Shown here: positions 34,056 to 42,255 of the stretch, piece by piece
Layout of the letters: each line of letters starts with the position of its first letter
How positions within the stretch are numbered: the first letter of the stretch is position 1
Origin: an uncultured Bacteroidales bacterium
Lineage (GTDB): Bacteria; Bacteroidota; Bacteroidia; Bacteroidales; Paludibacteraceae
Direction: 5' to 3'
Length of the DNA stretch: 64,000 bases
Assembly (NCBI GenBank): GCA_934692905.1
Contig: CAKUUM010000006.1
Span: 1 to 64,000 of the forward strand
Notes under the pieces: model-generated
Seen by the model: the letters and a program-made list of their open reading frames with translations, nothing else
Told to the model about the DNA's origin: nothing
Database searches by the model: none
Translations under genes and position numbers: made by a program

Positions 34056-34088
34056 GCAAAAGTACTACAAAAATGGGAAATATGCAAA
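34056..34088 (-). promoter_or_regulatory. Promoter of the candidate structured RNA
   Basis: Minus-strand -7 TACTTTTGC (34056-34064) and -33 TTTG (34085-34088), exactly 20 nt apart. Confidence 0.8.
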
Positions 34089-34115
34089 TGTTATTTGTAA
34101 ATTGCACAAAAAGAG

Positions 34116-34152
34116 GACACAATGAACATCAAGTGAATATGTCCATTGTGTC
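34116..34152 (-). terminator. Rho-independent terminator after tolC
   Basis: Perfect 9-bp stem GACACAATG/CATTGTGTC, followed on the minus strand by CCTCTTTTTG. Between it and the tolC stop is a tandem pair of ATATGGTAGAGGG(A/G)AAG units (34154-34193). Confidence 0.85.
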
Positions 34153-34200
34153 TATATGGTAGAGGGAAAGTTCTAATATGGTAGAGGGGAAGTTCTTCGG

Positions 34201-35505
34201 TTAGAGGGTGCCGGCGTAGAAGTGGAGGATGCGGAGGCGGAAGATGTAGTTGTAGTAGGCTTGGAGATAAGCGGATTGGGCTTGGAGGTAGGAGGTCTTT
34301 GCTTCGCGGTATTCGTAAGCCGTGGTGCGGCCGGCATCGTACTTCTGCTCGGCATAGCGGAGGGCTTCGCGGGCGGAAGACTCGGACTTGGCAGCACTGA
34401 TTTTCTCCTGTTGGGCAGCCAAGGCGTTGTAGTACGCCTGGTCTATGTCTTTGCGCAGGTCCTTCTTCTGCTGTTCAAGGTCAAGGCGTGCGTTCTCTAC
34501 GGCAATCTTCTGCCGTTTCACCGCGGTGGTGGTCTGAAGGCGGTCGTAAATGGGTACGCTGAGACTCAGACCCACTGTGGAACTGAAGTTGTCGCCCATC
34601 TGCTGCCCAAAGGCGGCATTGTCCGCGCCCTGCATATCGTAGTAGCCCGTGCCGACAGAGGCTCCCGCGGAGATAGTGGGCGAGTAGGCGGACTTATAGC
34701 CCTTCAATGCGCTTTCGTTGGCTTGGATGGCGTATTCGAGTGCGCGTATCTCGGGGCGGTATGCGAGTGCCTGTTGATAGACATCATCGTTGTTCGGCAG
34801 GAGCCCGCCTTGCAGTTCTTCGGGAGCCGGCTCGACGATGTCGAAACGGTTGCAGTCAGTGAGTTCGATGGCTTGGGCAAGGTCGAGGAGCGAGAGGCTG
34901 AGGGTGCTACGCTGCTGAATGACAGCGAGTTCCTCTTTGGCGGCTTGTGCCTGCAAGGACAGCAGTTCGCCTTCGGCAAGGCGTTGTGCGGCTACGAGTG
35001 CGGAGTCCTTGCGGAGTTTGATTTGTGTGTCTTCGAGTTGGCTTTCCGCCACGCGGAGCAGTTGCTTGTTGAGCAATACCTGCAGGAACATTGTGGAGAT
35101 GTTCATCTTGATATTCAGCCTGATAGCCTCGAGGTCGGCTTCGGAGGACTGCATCGCTGCTTTCGCCTGGTCGATGTTGTACTTCATCTGCAAGCCGTCG
35201 AAAAGGACGATGTTCGCCGAGAGGTTGAAGGAGGTCTGCGAGGAGTTTTGCGGGCGGCTGATATTGTCCGCGCCCGTGGAGCGTCCGAAGACCCAGTTCT
35301 GACCGACATAGCCGCTGATGCTCGGCGAGATGTTCGCCTTGGCTTGCGTGTACTGGAGCCGCTGGGAAGCGTATTGGTTGCCCTGCCTGCGGACAGAGAG
35401 ACTGTTGGTGAGGGCGGAGTCAATACATTGTCCTAATGTTAGTTCTATACAGAATGTGCTATGCATAATGCACAATGCGGCAAGGAGGAAGAAAAGGCGT
35501 TTCAT
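34201..35505 (-). CDS. TolC-family outer-membrane efflux protein
   Basis: A 434-residue protein. The signal peptide MKRLFFLLAALCIMHSTFC is followed by the two TolC/OEP repeats. These are long amphipathic helices (RLQYTQAKANISPSISGYVG at the first repeat, ALEYAIQANESALKGYKSAY at the second) and beta strands such as SASVGTGYYD-type segments. TolC trimers form the outer-membrane channel of tripartite exporters. It begins 8 bp after the adaptor gene and is the last gene of the exporter locus. Part of its signal peptide (LCIMHSTFCIE) is encoded by a dispersed GCATTATGCAT repeat. An ATG two codons earlier (35511) is also possible. Confidence 0.9.
   Translation of the reverse strand: MKRLFFLLAALCIMHSTFCIELTLGQCIDSALTNSLSVRRQGNQYASQRLQYTQAKANISPSISGYVGQNWVFGRSTGADNISRPQNSSQTSFNLSANIVLFDGLQMKYNIDQAKAAMQSSEADLEAIRLNIKMNISTMFLQVLLNKQLLRVAESQLEDTQIKLRKDSALVAAQRLAEGELLSLQAQAAKEELAVIQQRSTLSLSLLDLAQAIELTDCNRFDIVEPAPEELQGGLLPNNDDVYQQALAYRPEIRALEYAIQANESALKGYKSAYSPTISAGASVGTGYYDMQGADNAAFGQQMGDNFSSTVGLSLSVPIYDRLQTTTAVKRQKIAVENARLDLEQQKKDLRKDIDQAYYNALAAQQEKISAAKSESSAREALRYAEQKYDAGRTTAYEYREAKTSYLQAQSAYLQAYYNYIFRLRILHFYAGTL
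35451..35480. repeat. Dispersed CATT/GCAT-rich repeat, copy 4 (inside the tolC signal-peptide coding region)
   Basis: ATGCATAATGCACAATG and flanks. It matches the copy at 172-210 in 21 of about 25 positions when both are read in the same sense. Confidence 0.6.
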
Positions 35506-35513
35506 AGACATTC

Positions 35514-36608
35514 TTATTTCTGGTTGCCGCGAATGATGTCACCCTGACGGAGACCCGAGGTGACTTCGATGTTCATGCCGTCGGAGAGTCCGGTGGTGAT
35601 GGCACGGCGGTCGAAAGTCTGCGTGACGGTGTCGGTGAAGAGTTGGACAAAGGCTTGGTCGCCTTCCATCTCCACGGTGGATTCGGGTATGGAGAGTACG
35701 CCGAGGCGTTCGGCAAGGACGATTTCGGCATTGGCACTATACCCCGCGCGCACCACGATGCTGTCGGGAATGGACGCGGCACCCTTGATTTCGAACATCA
35801 TCGCCCCGTTCTGCTCCGTGCCTTTGGGCGATATATACTCCAAGCAGGCGGTGAAGCGCCGGTCGTTGAGGGCTCCGATAAGCAAGTCCATGCGCATGCC
35901 TTCGCGCAGTTTGCCCACCTCGGTCTCGTCGATATTGCCGACGAAAAGGAGGTCCTGCATATCGGCAACGGTGGCGATGGTGGTGCCATCGTTGAAAGTG
36001 TTGCTTTGGATGACCGAGTTGCCGACTTTGACAGGCACGTTGAGAATGGTGCCCGTGATTGTGGCACGCACTATGGTGTTGGTAAAGCCCTTTGCGTCAG
36101 CCTTTTGCGCTACCCCGTCGCGGGTGATACTGAGGTTGTCGATGGCGGCTTGCAGTTCCTCAAGGTCGGAGGCGTAGCGCAGTCGGGAGGTCTCGAAAGT
36201 CTCCTGCGCCACCACACCCTGCGCGAGCAGCGAGGAGTCGCGTTGATAGACCTTGCGCGAGTTGTCGGCGTTGTATTGCGCGAGACGCACCCGCGACTCG
36301 GCAGCATTGAGTTGGCTCATGTCGGGAATGACCTTTATCTTGGCAATGGCATCGCCCGCCTTGACCTTGTCGCCCGCCTGCTTGTAGAGTTCGGCGATGA
36401 TGCCGGAAATCTGCGGTTTGATTTCGACCTCGTCGCGGGGTTGCACCTTGCCTGTTACAATGGTGCGCTTCTGTATGTTGCCCGTGGTGACGGTGATTTG
36501 TTCGTACACGACGGGTTCGGGACGCGAACGCTGCCACAACCAGACAAAGACACCTGCCACAAGAATGGCGATGAGCGTCAGGATAATCCATTTCTTTGCT
36601 TGTTTCAT
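35514..36608 (-). CDS. HlyD/MacA-type periplasmic adaptor protein
   Basis: A 364-residue membrane fusion protein. One N-terminal helix (WIILTLIAILVAGVFVWLW). The barrel-sandwich hybrid halves are VQPRDEVEIKPQISGIIAEL with KVKAGDAIAKIKV, and later ITGTILNVPVKVGNSV. A coiled-coil hairpin (about 95-175) lies between them. A beta-barrel domain and a C-terminal membrane-proximal domain (ITTGLSDGMNIEVTSGLRQG) follow. It should bridge the MacB-like permeases to TolC. It lies between the fic gene and tolC and has no obvious promoter in the 253-bp spacer. Confidence 0.9.
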   Translation of the reverse strand: MKQAKKWIILTLIAILVAGVFVWLWQRSRPEPVVYEQITVTTGNIQKRTIVTGKVQPRDEVEIKPQISGIIAELYKQAGDKVKAGDAIAKIKVIPDMSQLNAAESRVRLAQYNADNSRKVYQRDSSLLAQGVVAQETFETSRLRYASDLEELQAAIDNLSITRDGVAQKADAKGFTNTIVRATITGTILNVPVKVGNSVIQSNTFNDGTTIATVADMQDLLFVGNIDETEVGKLREGMRMDLLIGALNDRRFTACLEYISPKGTEQNGAMMFEIKGAASIPDSIVVRAGYSANAEIVLAERLGVLSIPESTVEMEGDQAFVQLFTDTVTQTFDRRAITTGLSDGMNIEVTSGLRQGDIIRGNQK

Positions 36609-36861
36609 ATTGCTTGTTTGGAGTAAGGAGCAAGGAATAAGGAAAAAAGACTTATTACCGTTGCTCGAGGGTTGTTGTTATGCGGTGGGTTGATGGGTTG
36701 TTTTGTTTTGGCAAATGTTAATGATGTTATATGCGTATCGGTTGCCTATGGGTTGCGTATCCCTTGCGCATCCCTTGCTGTTTGGCACGAGGATGAAACT
36801 GGGATAGAAGCATCGAATTTTAACATAATTTGCATATTTATAAAGAACGGATAGAATCGTA
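36609..36861. other. Spacer between fic and the adaptor gene
   Basis: No gene. Contains stuttering words (GGGTTGATGGGTTGTTTTG). It also has TATCCCTTGCGCATCCCTT at 36758-36776, an exact match to sequence at 61222-61240. No consensus promoter was found. Confidence 0.5.
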
Positions 36862-37932
36862 TCAAACGGATGGTGTGATGATGACCCGCCAACCTCCATC
36901 GGCTTGCCGCTCGACGTAGTTCTTGTCCAACAGTTGGGTGAGCAGTTTGCGTATGGCAGTTTTGCTGATGCCTATTTCCTGCTGTATTTCGTCCTGCGTG
37001 AGGGTCGGGCGCGTTTGCATAAGTCGCAGTATAGCAGCATAGTTAGGGGTTCGGAACTCTATCATCTCGCCGTCATACCACCACGTATTTTCGTTGCGGC
37101 GGGTGACGAAAAGATAGTCGTTGTACACCTCTGTTGCCACCAACCCTTGGAAGTAACGCAGGAAGGGGGCAATGTCGGTGATTTGGGCGTGCGCGCCGTC
37201 GCTCGGGGAGGAGCCGACGAGCATGTCCGTCTGGTGAAGCGCATCCAAGTAGTCCTGCTTGTGGCGGCTGCGCACTACAATCATAGGCAGTCCGTGGCGC
37301 GCGAGGATGTAGTTGACCATCAGGCGCGCGATGCGTCCGTTGCCGTCCTCAAAGGGGTGGATGCGGATATAGCGATAGTGGAACAGGGCAGCCAACTCGA
37401 CGGGGGTGAGTCTGCCCGCCTCTTCGGCAGCGTTGTACCAATTGACGAGGTCGGTCATGAGGGCGGGCGTCTCTTCGGGCGAGGCGTACTCGAAGCGGTC
37501 GCCGTAGCGGGTGATGACCGAATTGGGGCGCGTCTTGTACTGCCCCGCGTGTATGATGTAGGAGGTTTGCAAGCCCGTGGGCAACTGGCGATAGACGGTG
37601 TAGTCTTCACGCAGAAGGGTCTGGTGGAGGGTGCGAATGAAGGTCTGCGTGAGCGGCATGTCACGGAGGGTCGCCTCCTCGGACATCATGCGCAGTCCGA
37701 CGTTGCTTGCCGTCATCTCCTGTATATCGCGGACGGTGGCTTCGCCGACGACTTTGCCAAAAAGCAGGAGGATTTCGGTCTGACCATAGGTGAGGGTGTT
37801 TCCTTCGATGTGGTTGCTGTTATAGTTGTAGTCGATGGTGAAGCGGCGGCTAAGACGCTCTTTGTCCCTTTCGGAGAGGGGCTGAATGTCCTGCCACGAT
37901 TGAAATGCCTTTTTGAGAGTTACCTGCGACAT
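36862..37932 (-). CDS. Fic-domain protein (predicted AMP-transferase) with class II inhibitory motif
   Basis: A 356-residue protein. The active-site motif HPFEDGNGR (192-200) is complete: His192 as base, Asp196 and Asn198 for metal and phosphate, Arg200. The N-terminal helix has SNHIEGN (Ser39, Glu43), matching the class II (S/T)xxxE(G/N) autoinhibitory motif that blocks ATP binding. The C-terminal 75 residues form a winged helix (PTLTQDEIQQEIGISKTAIR), suggesting DNA binding or autoregulation. Fic enzymes usually attach AMP to hydroxyls of target proteins. No antitoxin gene is adjacent. It lies between the ABC permeases and the adaptor, so the exporter may be its target or context (inference). 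Confidence 0.92.
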   Translation of the reverse strand: MSQVTLKKAFQSWQDIQPLSERDKERLSRRFTIDYNYNSNHIEGNTLTYGQTEILLLFGKVVGEATVRDIQEMTASNVGLRMMSEEATLRDMPLTQTFIRTLHQTLLREDYTVYRQLPTGLQTSYIIHAGQYKTRPNSVITRYGDRFEYASPEETPALMTDLVNWYNAAEEAGRLTPVELAALFHYRYIRIHPFEDGNGRIARLMVNYILARHGLPMIVVRSRHKQDYLDALHQTDMLVGSSPSDGAHAQITDIAPFLRYFQGLVATEVYNDYLFVTRRNENTWWYDGEMIEFRTPNYAAILRLMQTRPTLTQDEIQQEIGISKTAIRKLLTQLLDKNYVERQADGGWRVIITPSV

Positions 37933-37950
37933 GATGCAGTTATACTAAAT

Positions 37951-37968
37951 GGTTATACATGTGTAACC
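37951..37968. promoter_or_regulatory. Imperfect 18-bp palindrome upstream of fic
   Basis: GGTTATACATGTGTAACC is symmetric except at one pair (T/G). GTTATAC is also repeated just beside it, between the start codon and the palindrome. It could be an operator for the Fic winged-helix domain or a weak terminator after the permease gene. Confidence 0.4.
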
Positions 37969-38040
37969 TTTTTACTACAAAAGTTATGCCATAATATGCG
38001 AGAATGGCGGTTGTAGGTATATTATGGGGGCGTTTTGGGG

Positions 38041-39279
38041 TCATTCTTCACTGAGGGCTTCGATGGGTTTGATGGAGAGGGCACGGGAGGAGGGGAGGAG
38101 TCCGGCGAGCAAGCCGATGAGTATCAGCAGGATAAGGGCGCAGACAGCCACCGAGAAACTGACCTGCATGGTGCCGAACATCTCGTTGTCCTTCAGCAGC
38201 ATGCCCGCCAACTGCACTACGCCGACGCCTGCGACGATGCCGAGGACACCCGCGAGGAAGGTGAGGAGGGTGCTTTCTGCCAGTATCTGGCGGACGATGA
38301 CGCGCGGACTCGCCCCGAGGGCGCGGCGGATACCAATCTCTTTGGTGCGCTCGCGGACCGTGACCAGCATGATGTTGCTGACGCCCACGGCACCCGAGAT
38401 GAGCGTGCCGATGCCGACCAGCCAGATGAGGAGGGTGAGTCCGAGCATGAGGTAGTTGACGGACTTGAATTGCTCCTCCATATTCATAGACCATGTGGCG
38501 CGTTGGTCATCGGGCGCGACGGAATGGAGTTGTTTCAGGGTGGATTTGATTTCGTCTTCGACAAGGCTGACGGGCGTATTGGGTTTGGCTGTTGCCATAA
38601 TCATGTCGATATTCTCGCCGAAATTGTACACCTGTTGGAGGGTGGTGAGGGGCAGAACGACTTGCTCGTCGGGGTGCCCGCCGATGTATATGTCCATTGT
38701 GGCTTTGCGGCGCACACCAATAATGCGATACTGGATACTGCCCACACGGAGCATGCGCCCCGTGACATCGCCGCCCTCGGGGAAGAGTTCGCGGTAAACA
38801 CGATTGCCAATGACGCAGACTTTGCGACGCTCGCCGAGGTCGATGTCGTTGACATTGCGCCCGTAGAGAATGGGGATGTACATCACTTTGGGGAAGTCGG
38901 GGGACACGCCGAGGATGCTATAGGAACCTTTGCGGTCGCCGTAGCGGACGTTGTTATCCCACTCGCCTTTGAAACTGACGGCTGACACGACATCGGCACT
39001 CGGGGCTTCGCGGCGGAGGACGGGGAGGTCGCTATTGACGATGTCCCATTGACGACCTTTCTGCAGACCTTTGTAGGGAAGGCTGGTGGCGGAGGTGCCG
39101 ATGAAGGTGGAGTTGGTCGCCAAGCCCTCGACATGCGACCACACGGCGGACTTGAGCGAGTCGCCCATCGAGACCAACGCCAGCAGAATCATCATGCCCC
39201 AGAAGACGCCGAAGCCCGTGAGGAGACTGCGGGAGCGGTTCTTGGAGATGGTGAGCCATATTTCGTTGAAGAAGTCCAT
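38041..39279 (-). CDS. MacB-like ABC transporter permease
   Basis: A 412-residue protein. One helix near the N-terminus (LLTGFGVFWGMMILLALVSM), a periplasmic MacB domain of about 220 residues (AVSFKGEWDNNVRYGDRKGS), and three C-terminal helices with the FtsX motif ERTKEIGIRRALGASPRVIV. MacB-type proteins use ATP hydrolysis in the cytoplasm to move substrate in the periplasm through TolC rather than across the inner membrane. The ATPase is a separate gene here. It starts 3 bp after the preceding permease and probably forms a heterodimer with it. Confidence 0.9.
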   Translation of the reverse strand: MDFFNEIWLTISKNRSRSLLTGFGVFWGMMILLALVSMGDSLKSAVWSHVEGLATNSTFIGTSATSLPYKGLQKGRQWDIVNSDLPVLRREAPSADVVSAVSFKGEWDNNVRYGDRKGSYSILGVSPDFPKVMYIPILYGRNVNDIDLGERRKVCVIGNRVYRELFPEGGDVTGRMLRVGSIQYRIIGVRRKATMDIYIGGHPDEQVVLPLTTLQQVYNFGENIDMIMATAKPNTPVSLVEDEIKSTLKQLHSVAPDDQRATWSMNMEEQFKSVNYLMLGLTLLIWLVGIGTLISGAVGVSNIMLVTVRERTKEIGIRRALGASPRVIVRQILAESTLLTFLAGVLGIVAGVGVVQLAGMLLKDNEMFGTMQVSFSVAVCALILLILIGLLAGLLPSSRALSIKPIEALSEE

Positions 39280-39282
39280 GGT

Positions 39283-40500
39283 TTATTTATCTCTCATTGC
39301 TTCTATAGGTCTGATTTTCATTGCTTTGCGGGCGGGTGTGGCACCTGCTATGGCACCAATGACGATGAGGATTGCCAGTGCCAGCAGCACGGCACCGATG
39401 TCCACGGTGGGGTTGATGATGAGTTGGTCGTCGCCTCCGTCTGCCCCTAAGATACTGCTTACCAACGACATGATGCCCATACCGAGGAACATACCTATCG
39501 CCCCGAAGAGCGTGGTGATGGCAAGGGCTTCGCCAACAACCGATGCCATAATGGTGCGGGGCGGTGCGCCGAGTGCCTTGCGGATACCGAGTTCCTTGGT
39601 GCGCTCGCGAACAGACACCAGCATGATATTGCTCACGCCCACGGCTCCCGACATGAGTGTGCATAGTCCTAACAGCAAGATAAATAGGCGGATAGCGTCC
39701 ATCACCTTGTTCTGTTCCTCGATGGCTTCCTCCTGGCTCCATACGCCCACCGCCTCGGGGTCGGACTCGTCGAACTGCATGAGCGGGGCGAGGGTGCGCT
39801 TGATGAGGGGCTCGATGTTGCGTGTGCCGCTGCGCATGGTGATGCACATTTTGTCGAAATGGTGGTCGGTGCTGAAGATGGTCTGGTGGGTGGAGAATGG
39901 GATATACACCGTGGCGCCGCGCCAACGGTCGCCGTTGAGACAGATGCCGATGACGCGGAAGTTGATGTTGCCGATACGCACGAACTGCCCGAGTATGCGG
40001 TCGGGCGTGGTGGCAAGCGACTCGACCGCGCGGGAGTCCAAAACGATGACCTTCTCGCGGTCGTCGAGGGTGTTGAGGAAGCGACCTAACTGTATGTCTT
40101 TCTTGAAGATACGGTAGTAGTCCTCCTCGACGCCCATGACGTTGATGGACGCTGACTGGTCGCCGAAGACCATGTTGAGGTTGCTCGAATAGGTGTTGAC
40201 AATGCGCGAGAAACGCTCCACTTCTGGCAGGCTCTTCACGGCTTGCGCCTCACGCTCGGTGAAATAGAGACTGCGGTACTTGGGCAGACCTTTGTAAGGC
40301 ACGGACGTCCACATCGTCCAGATATCCACGGAGTTATGGAGACTGGAGCCGTAGTTCGCCATGATGCCGTTCTCGAGCCCGTTGCTGATGCCGAGCAGCA
40401 CCACGAGGATGAAGATACCCCATGCCACCGCGAAGCCCGTCATGGCGGTGCGGAACTTGTTGCGTCGAAGCGACTCCCATATTTCGCGAAGAAGGTCCAC
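39283..40500 (-). CDS. MacB-like ABC transporter permease
   Basis: A 405-residue paralogue of the next gene with the same topology: N-terminal FRTAMTGFAVAWGIFILVVL, a periplasmic domain with VNTYSSNLNMVFGDQSASIN, and C-terminal ERTKELGIRKALGAPPRTIM. The start codon is GTG at 40500, sharing its G with the TAG of the ATPase gene. That implies translational coupling. Two different permeases suggest a heterodimeric exporter. The substrate is unknown. Confidence 0.9.
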   Translation of the reverse strand: MDLLREIWESLRRNKFRTAMTGFAVAWGIFILVVLLGISNGLENGIMANYGSSLHNSVDIWTMWTSVPYKGLPKYRSLYFTEREAQAVKSLPEVERFSRIVNTYSSNLNMVFGDQSASINVMGVEEDYYRIFKKDIQLGRFLNTLDDREKVIVLDSRAVESLATTPDRILGQFVRIGNINFRVIGICLNGDRWRGATVYIPFSTHQTIFSTDHHFDKMCITMRSGTRNIEPLIKRTLAPLMQFDESDPEAVGVWSQEEAIEEQNKVMDAIRLFILLLGLCTLMSGAVGVSNIMLVSVRERTKELGIRKALGAPPRTIMASVVGEALAITTLFGAIGMFLGMGIMSLVSSILGADGGDDQLIINPTVDIGAVLLALAILIVIGAIAGATPARKAMKIRPIEAMRDK

Positions 40501-41162
40501 TATTCTATCATGCCGTCCTTGATGTGGATAATGCGGTTGGTGGTGTCGGCGACGGACTGCTCGTGGGTGACGATGATGGTGGTGATGCCCTCGGCGTTGA
40601 GTTGGCGGAAGACATTCATCACCTCGACGGTGGTCTTGGAGTCGAGTGCGCCCGTCGGCTCGTCGGCAAGCAGCACTTTCGGCTGCGCCACGATGGCACG
40701 GGCGATGGCTACACGCTGACGCTGACCGCCCGACATCTCGTTGGGCAGGTGCGTTGCCCAGTCGGTCAGCCCCATGCGCTCCAACTGCTCCATCGCCAGG
40801 CGGTGACGCTCGCGGCGCGGCACGCCTTTGTAGTAGAGCGGCAACTCCACGTTCTCGACCGCCGTCTTGAAATTGAGCAGGTTGAAACTCTGGAACACAA
40901 AGCCAATCAACTCGTTACGCAAGCGTGCGCCCTGCGTCTCGGTGAGGTCCTTGATGAGCCGCCCCGCGAGGTAGTAGTTGCCCGAGTCGTAGTTGTCGAG
41001 GATACCTAATATATTAAGGAGTGTCGATTTGCCCGACCCCGACGCGCCCATGATGGACACGAACTCGCCGTCGGCAATGTCGAGGTTGATGCCCCGCAAC
41101 ACGTGCAACGCGTTGGGCGTGCCCGGGTTGTAGGTCTTGTGGATGTTCTCTAACCGAATCAT
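40500..41162 (-). CDS. ABC transporter ATP-binding protein (MacB/LolD type)
   Basis: A 220-residue ATPase: Walker A GASGSGKSTLLNILG, Q-loop region IGFVFQSFNLLNFKTAVENV, signature MSGGQRQRVAIARAI, Walker B KVLLADEPTGALD and H-loop IVTHE. This is the standard subunit of MacB/LolCDE-like systems. First gene of the ATPase, permease, permease, Fic, adaptor, TolC series. No consensus promoter was found in the 105-bp spacer before it, which holds a hairpin and a dispersed repeat. Confidence 0.95.
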   Translation of the reverse strand: MIRLENIHKTYNPGTPNALHVLRGINLDIADGEFVSIMGASGSGKSTLLNILGILDNYDSGNYYLAGRLIKDLTETQGARLRNELIGFVFQSFNLLNFKTAVENVELPLYYKGVPRRERHRLAMEQLERMGLTDWATHLPNEMSGGQRQRVAIARAIVAQPKVLLADEPTGALDSKTTVEVMNVFRQLNAEGITTIIVTHEQSVADTTNRIIHIKDGMIE

Positions 41163-41188
41163 GTGGGTTCACTATCTATTCAAATTCC

Positions 41189-41207
41189 CCCCGAGACAAT
41201 CTCGGGG
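41189..41207 (-). terminator. Hairpin after the coiled-coil protein gene
   Basis: Perfect 7-bp stem CCCCGAG/CTCGGGG with a 5-base loop, followed on the minus strand by GGAATTTG. It is a likely but weak terminator. Confidence 0.55.
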
Positions 41208-41270
41208 TAACTGTATGAGATTAGTATGTGATTAGTATGTGATTCTGCCGACCTTGCCGTGAGGATGTTA
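41202..41270 (-). repeat. Dispersed 3'-UTR repeat with 12-nt tandem units, copy 2
   Basis: Read on the minus strand: CATCCTCACGGCAAGGTCGG, two AATCACATACT-type units, then CATACAGTTACCCCGA. It begins inside the stop codon of the coiled-coil gene. Copy 1 is at 8379-8455. Confidence 0.8.
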
Positions 41271-42143
41271 TTTCTTAATTTGGAAGGGGAAGGAGCCGAT
41301 GAGGTCGCCATCAATGAAGAAGTCGGCATTATAGACTCCTATTTGGAGAATCTCTTCGACTGCCCAGTACATCGTGCCCGAGATGTCTTCGCCCGCATAC
41401 TCGAACTCGCTGGAGACGGAATAGGCAATACGGCTGTTCTCGAAGGGGAACGTATCGTCGGGGCTCTTCTGCATGACCTCGCCATCGGGGCGTGTGATGC
41501 GCAAATAGATGGTTTTCATACCGGGTTGGGAAGTGACATTACGCCCGACAGTATAGTCGAATTGCAGTTTCTGTATCTGGCTGTAAATGGAGGTCTTGCG
41601 GTCGCGTTTGTTGAGGCATGTCATATGGAAGTCGGTGATTTCCAACATCGAAGCGCGACTGACGACTTCGGTCAGACGGGTGCGCTCTGCCTCCAACTGC
41701 TGTGCTTGGCGGGAGACTTCCTGGTATTGCTGCTTCACCTGCTGATTCTCGGTGACGAGTTGCTGGTTGAGGCGGTCGAGAGAGTCTATCTGATGCACAT
41801 AGCCGACCATAATCTGGCGTACGGTGGCAAGTTCTTTCTTCAACTCGTTGATGCGGCGCGCGTTAGTGGCTTTGGTAATGCGCAGTTCTTCCAGCAAATC
41901 CTGTACGCGCTGTTGCTCTTGCGAGAGCAGTTCCACCAGCGAGTCATTGTGTATGTCAGGCGACTGGTAGCCGTCGAACTGAATGGCGAGTTCCTCGTAT
42001 TCGTCCTCGAGTTGCTCTTTCTCAAACTGCATCTGCTCTACCATCTCGCCCATCTCCTGACGCTGGCGGAGGTTAAGGTACACTAATGCCGCAATACCCA
42101 AAACGAGTACCACGATAACAGGAATGATAACTGATTTCTTCAT
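41268..42143 (-). CDS. Membrane-anchored coiled-coil protein
   Basis: No named family that I recognise. The 291-residue product has one N-terminal helix (VIIPVIVVLVLGIAALVYL). A long heptad-rich coiled coil follows (about 28-165; Glu/Gln/Leu-rich, with two predicted breaks near DGYQSP and ATNARR). A C-terminal beta domain of about 125 residues contains TDFHMTCLNKRDRKTS and KTIYLRITRPDGE. It is probably anchored in the inner membrane with the coiled coil outside or in the cytoplasm. It has its own promoter (42188-42219) and is transcribed alone, ending at the hairpin at 41189-41207. Confidence 0.75.
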   Translation of the reverse strand: MKKSVIIPVIVVLVLGIAALVYLNLRQRQEMGEMVEQMQFEKEQLEDEYEELAIQFDGYQSPDIHNDSLVELLSQEQQRVQDLLEELRITKATNARRINELKKELATVRQIMVGYVHQIDSLDRLNQQLVTENQQVKQQYQEVSRQAQQLEAERTRLTEVVSRASMLEITDFHMTCLNKRDRKTSIYSQIQKLQFDYTVGRNVTSQPGMKTIYLRITRPDGEVMQKSPDDTFPFENSRIAYSVSSEFEYAGEDISGTMYWAVEEILQIGVYNADFFIDGDLIGSFPFQIKK

Positions 42144-42187
42144 CTCTCCTCTCTATTGATTCAAAAATTGGTGATACAAATAACTGC

Positions 42188-42219
42188 GCAAAGATACGTA
42201 AAAAAGTAGAAGTATGCAA
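42188..42219 (-). promoter_or_regulatory. Promoter of the coiled-coil protein gene
   Basis: Minus-strand -7 TATCTTTGC (42188-42196) and -33 TTG (42217-42219), 20 nt apart. Confidence 0.75.
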
Positions 42220-42255
42220 CAACAGATTCTTTTTGTTGCTGCAACTCATCGCCCC

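Noticed and set aside
34222..35436. A 404-codon plus-strand frame opposite tolC
   Set aside because: Antisense shadow; Val/Gly/Cys-rich composition and no recognisable domain.
39086..40117. A 343-codon plus-strand frame across two permease genes
   Set aside because: It spans the boundary of two real minus-strand genes and has shadow-like composition.
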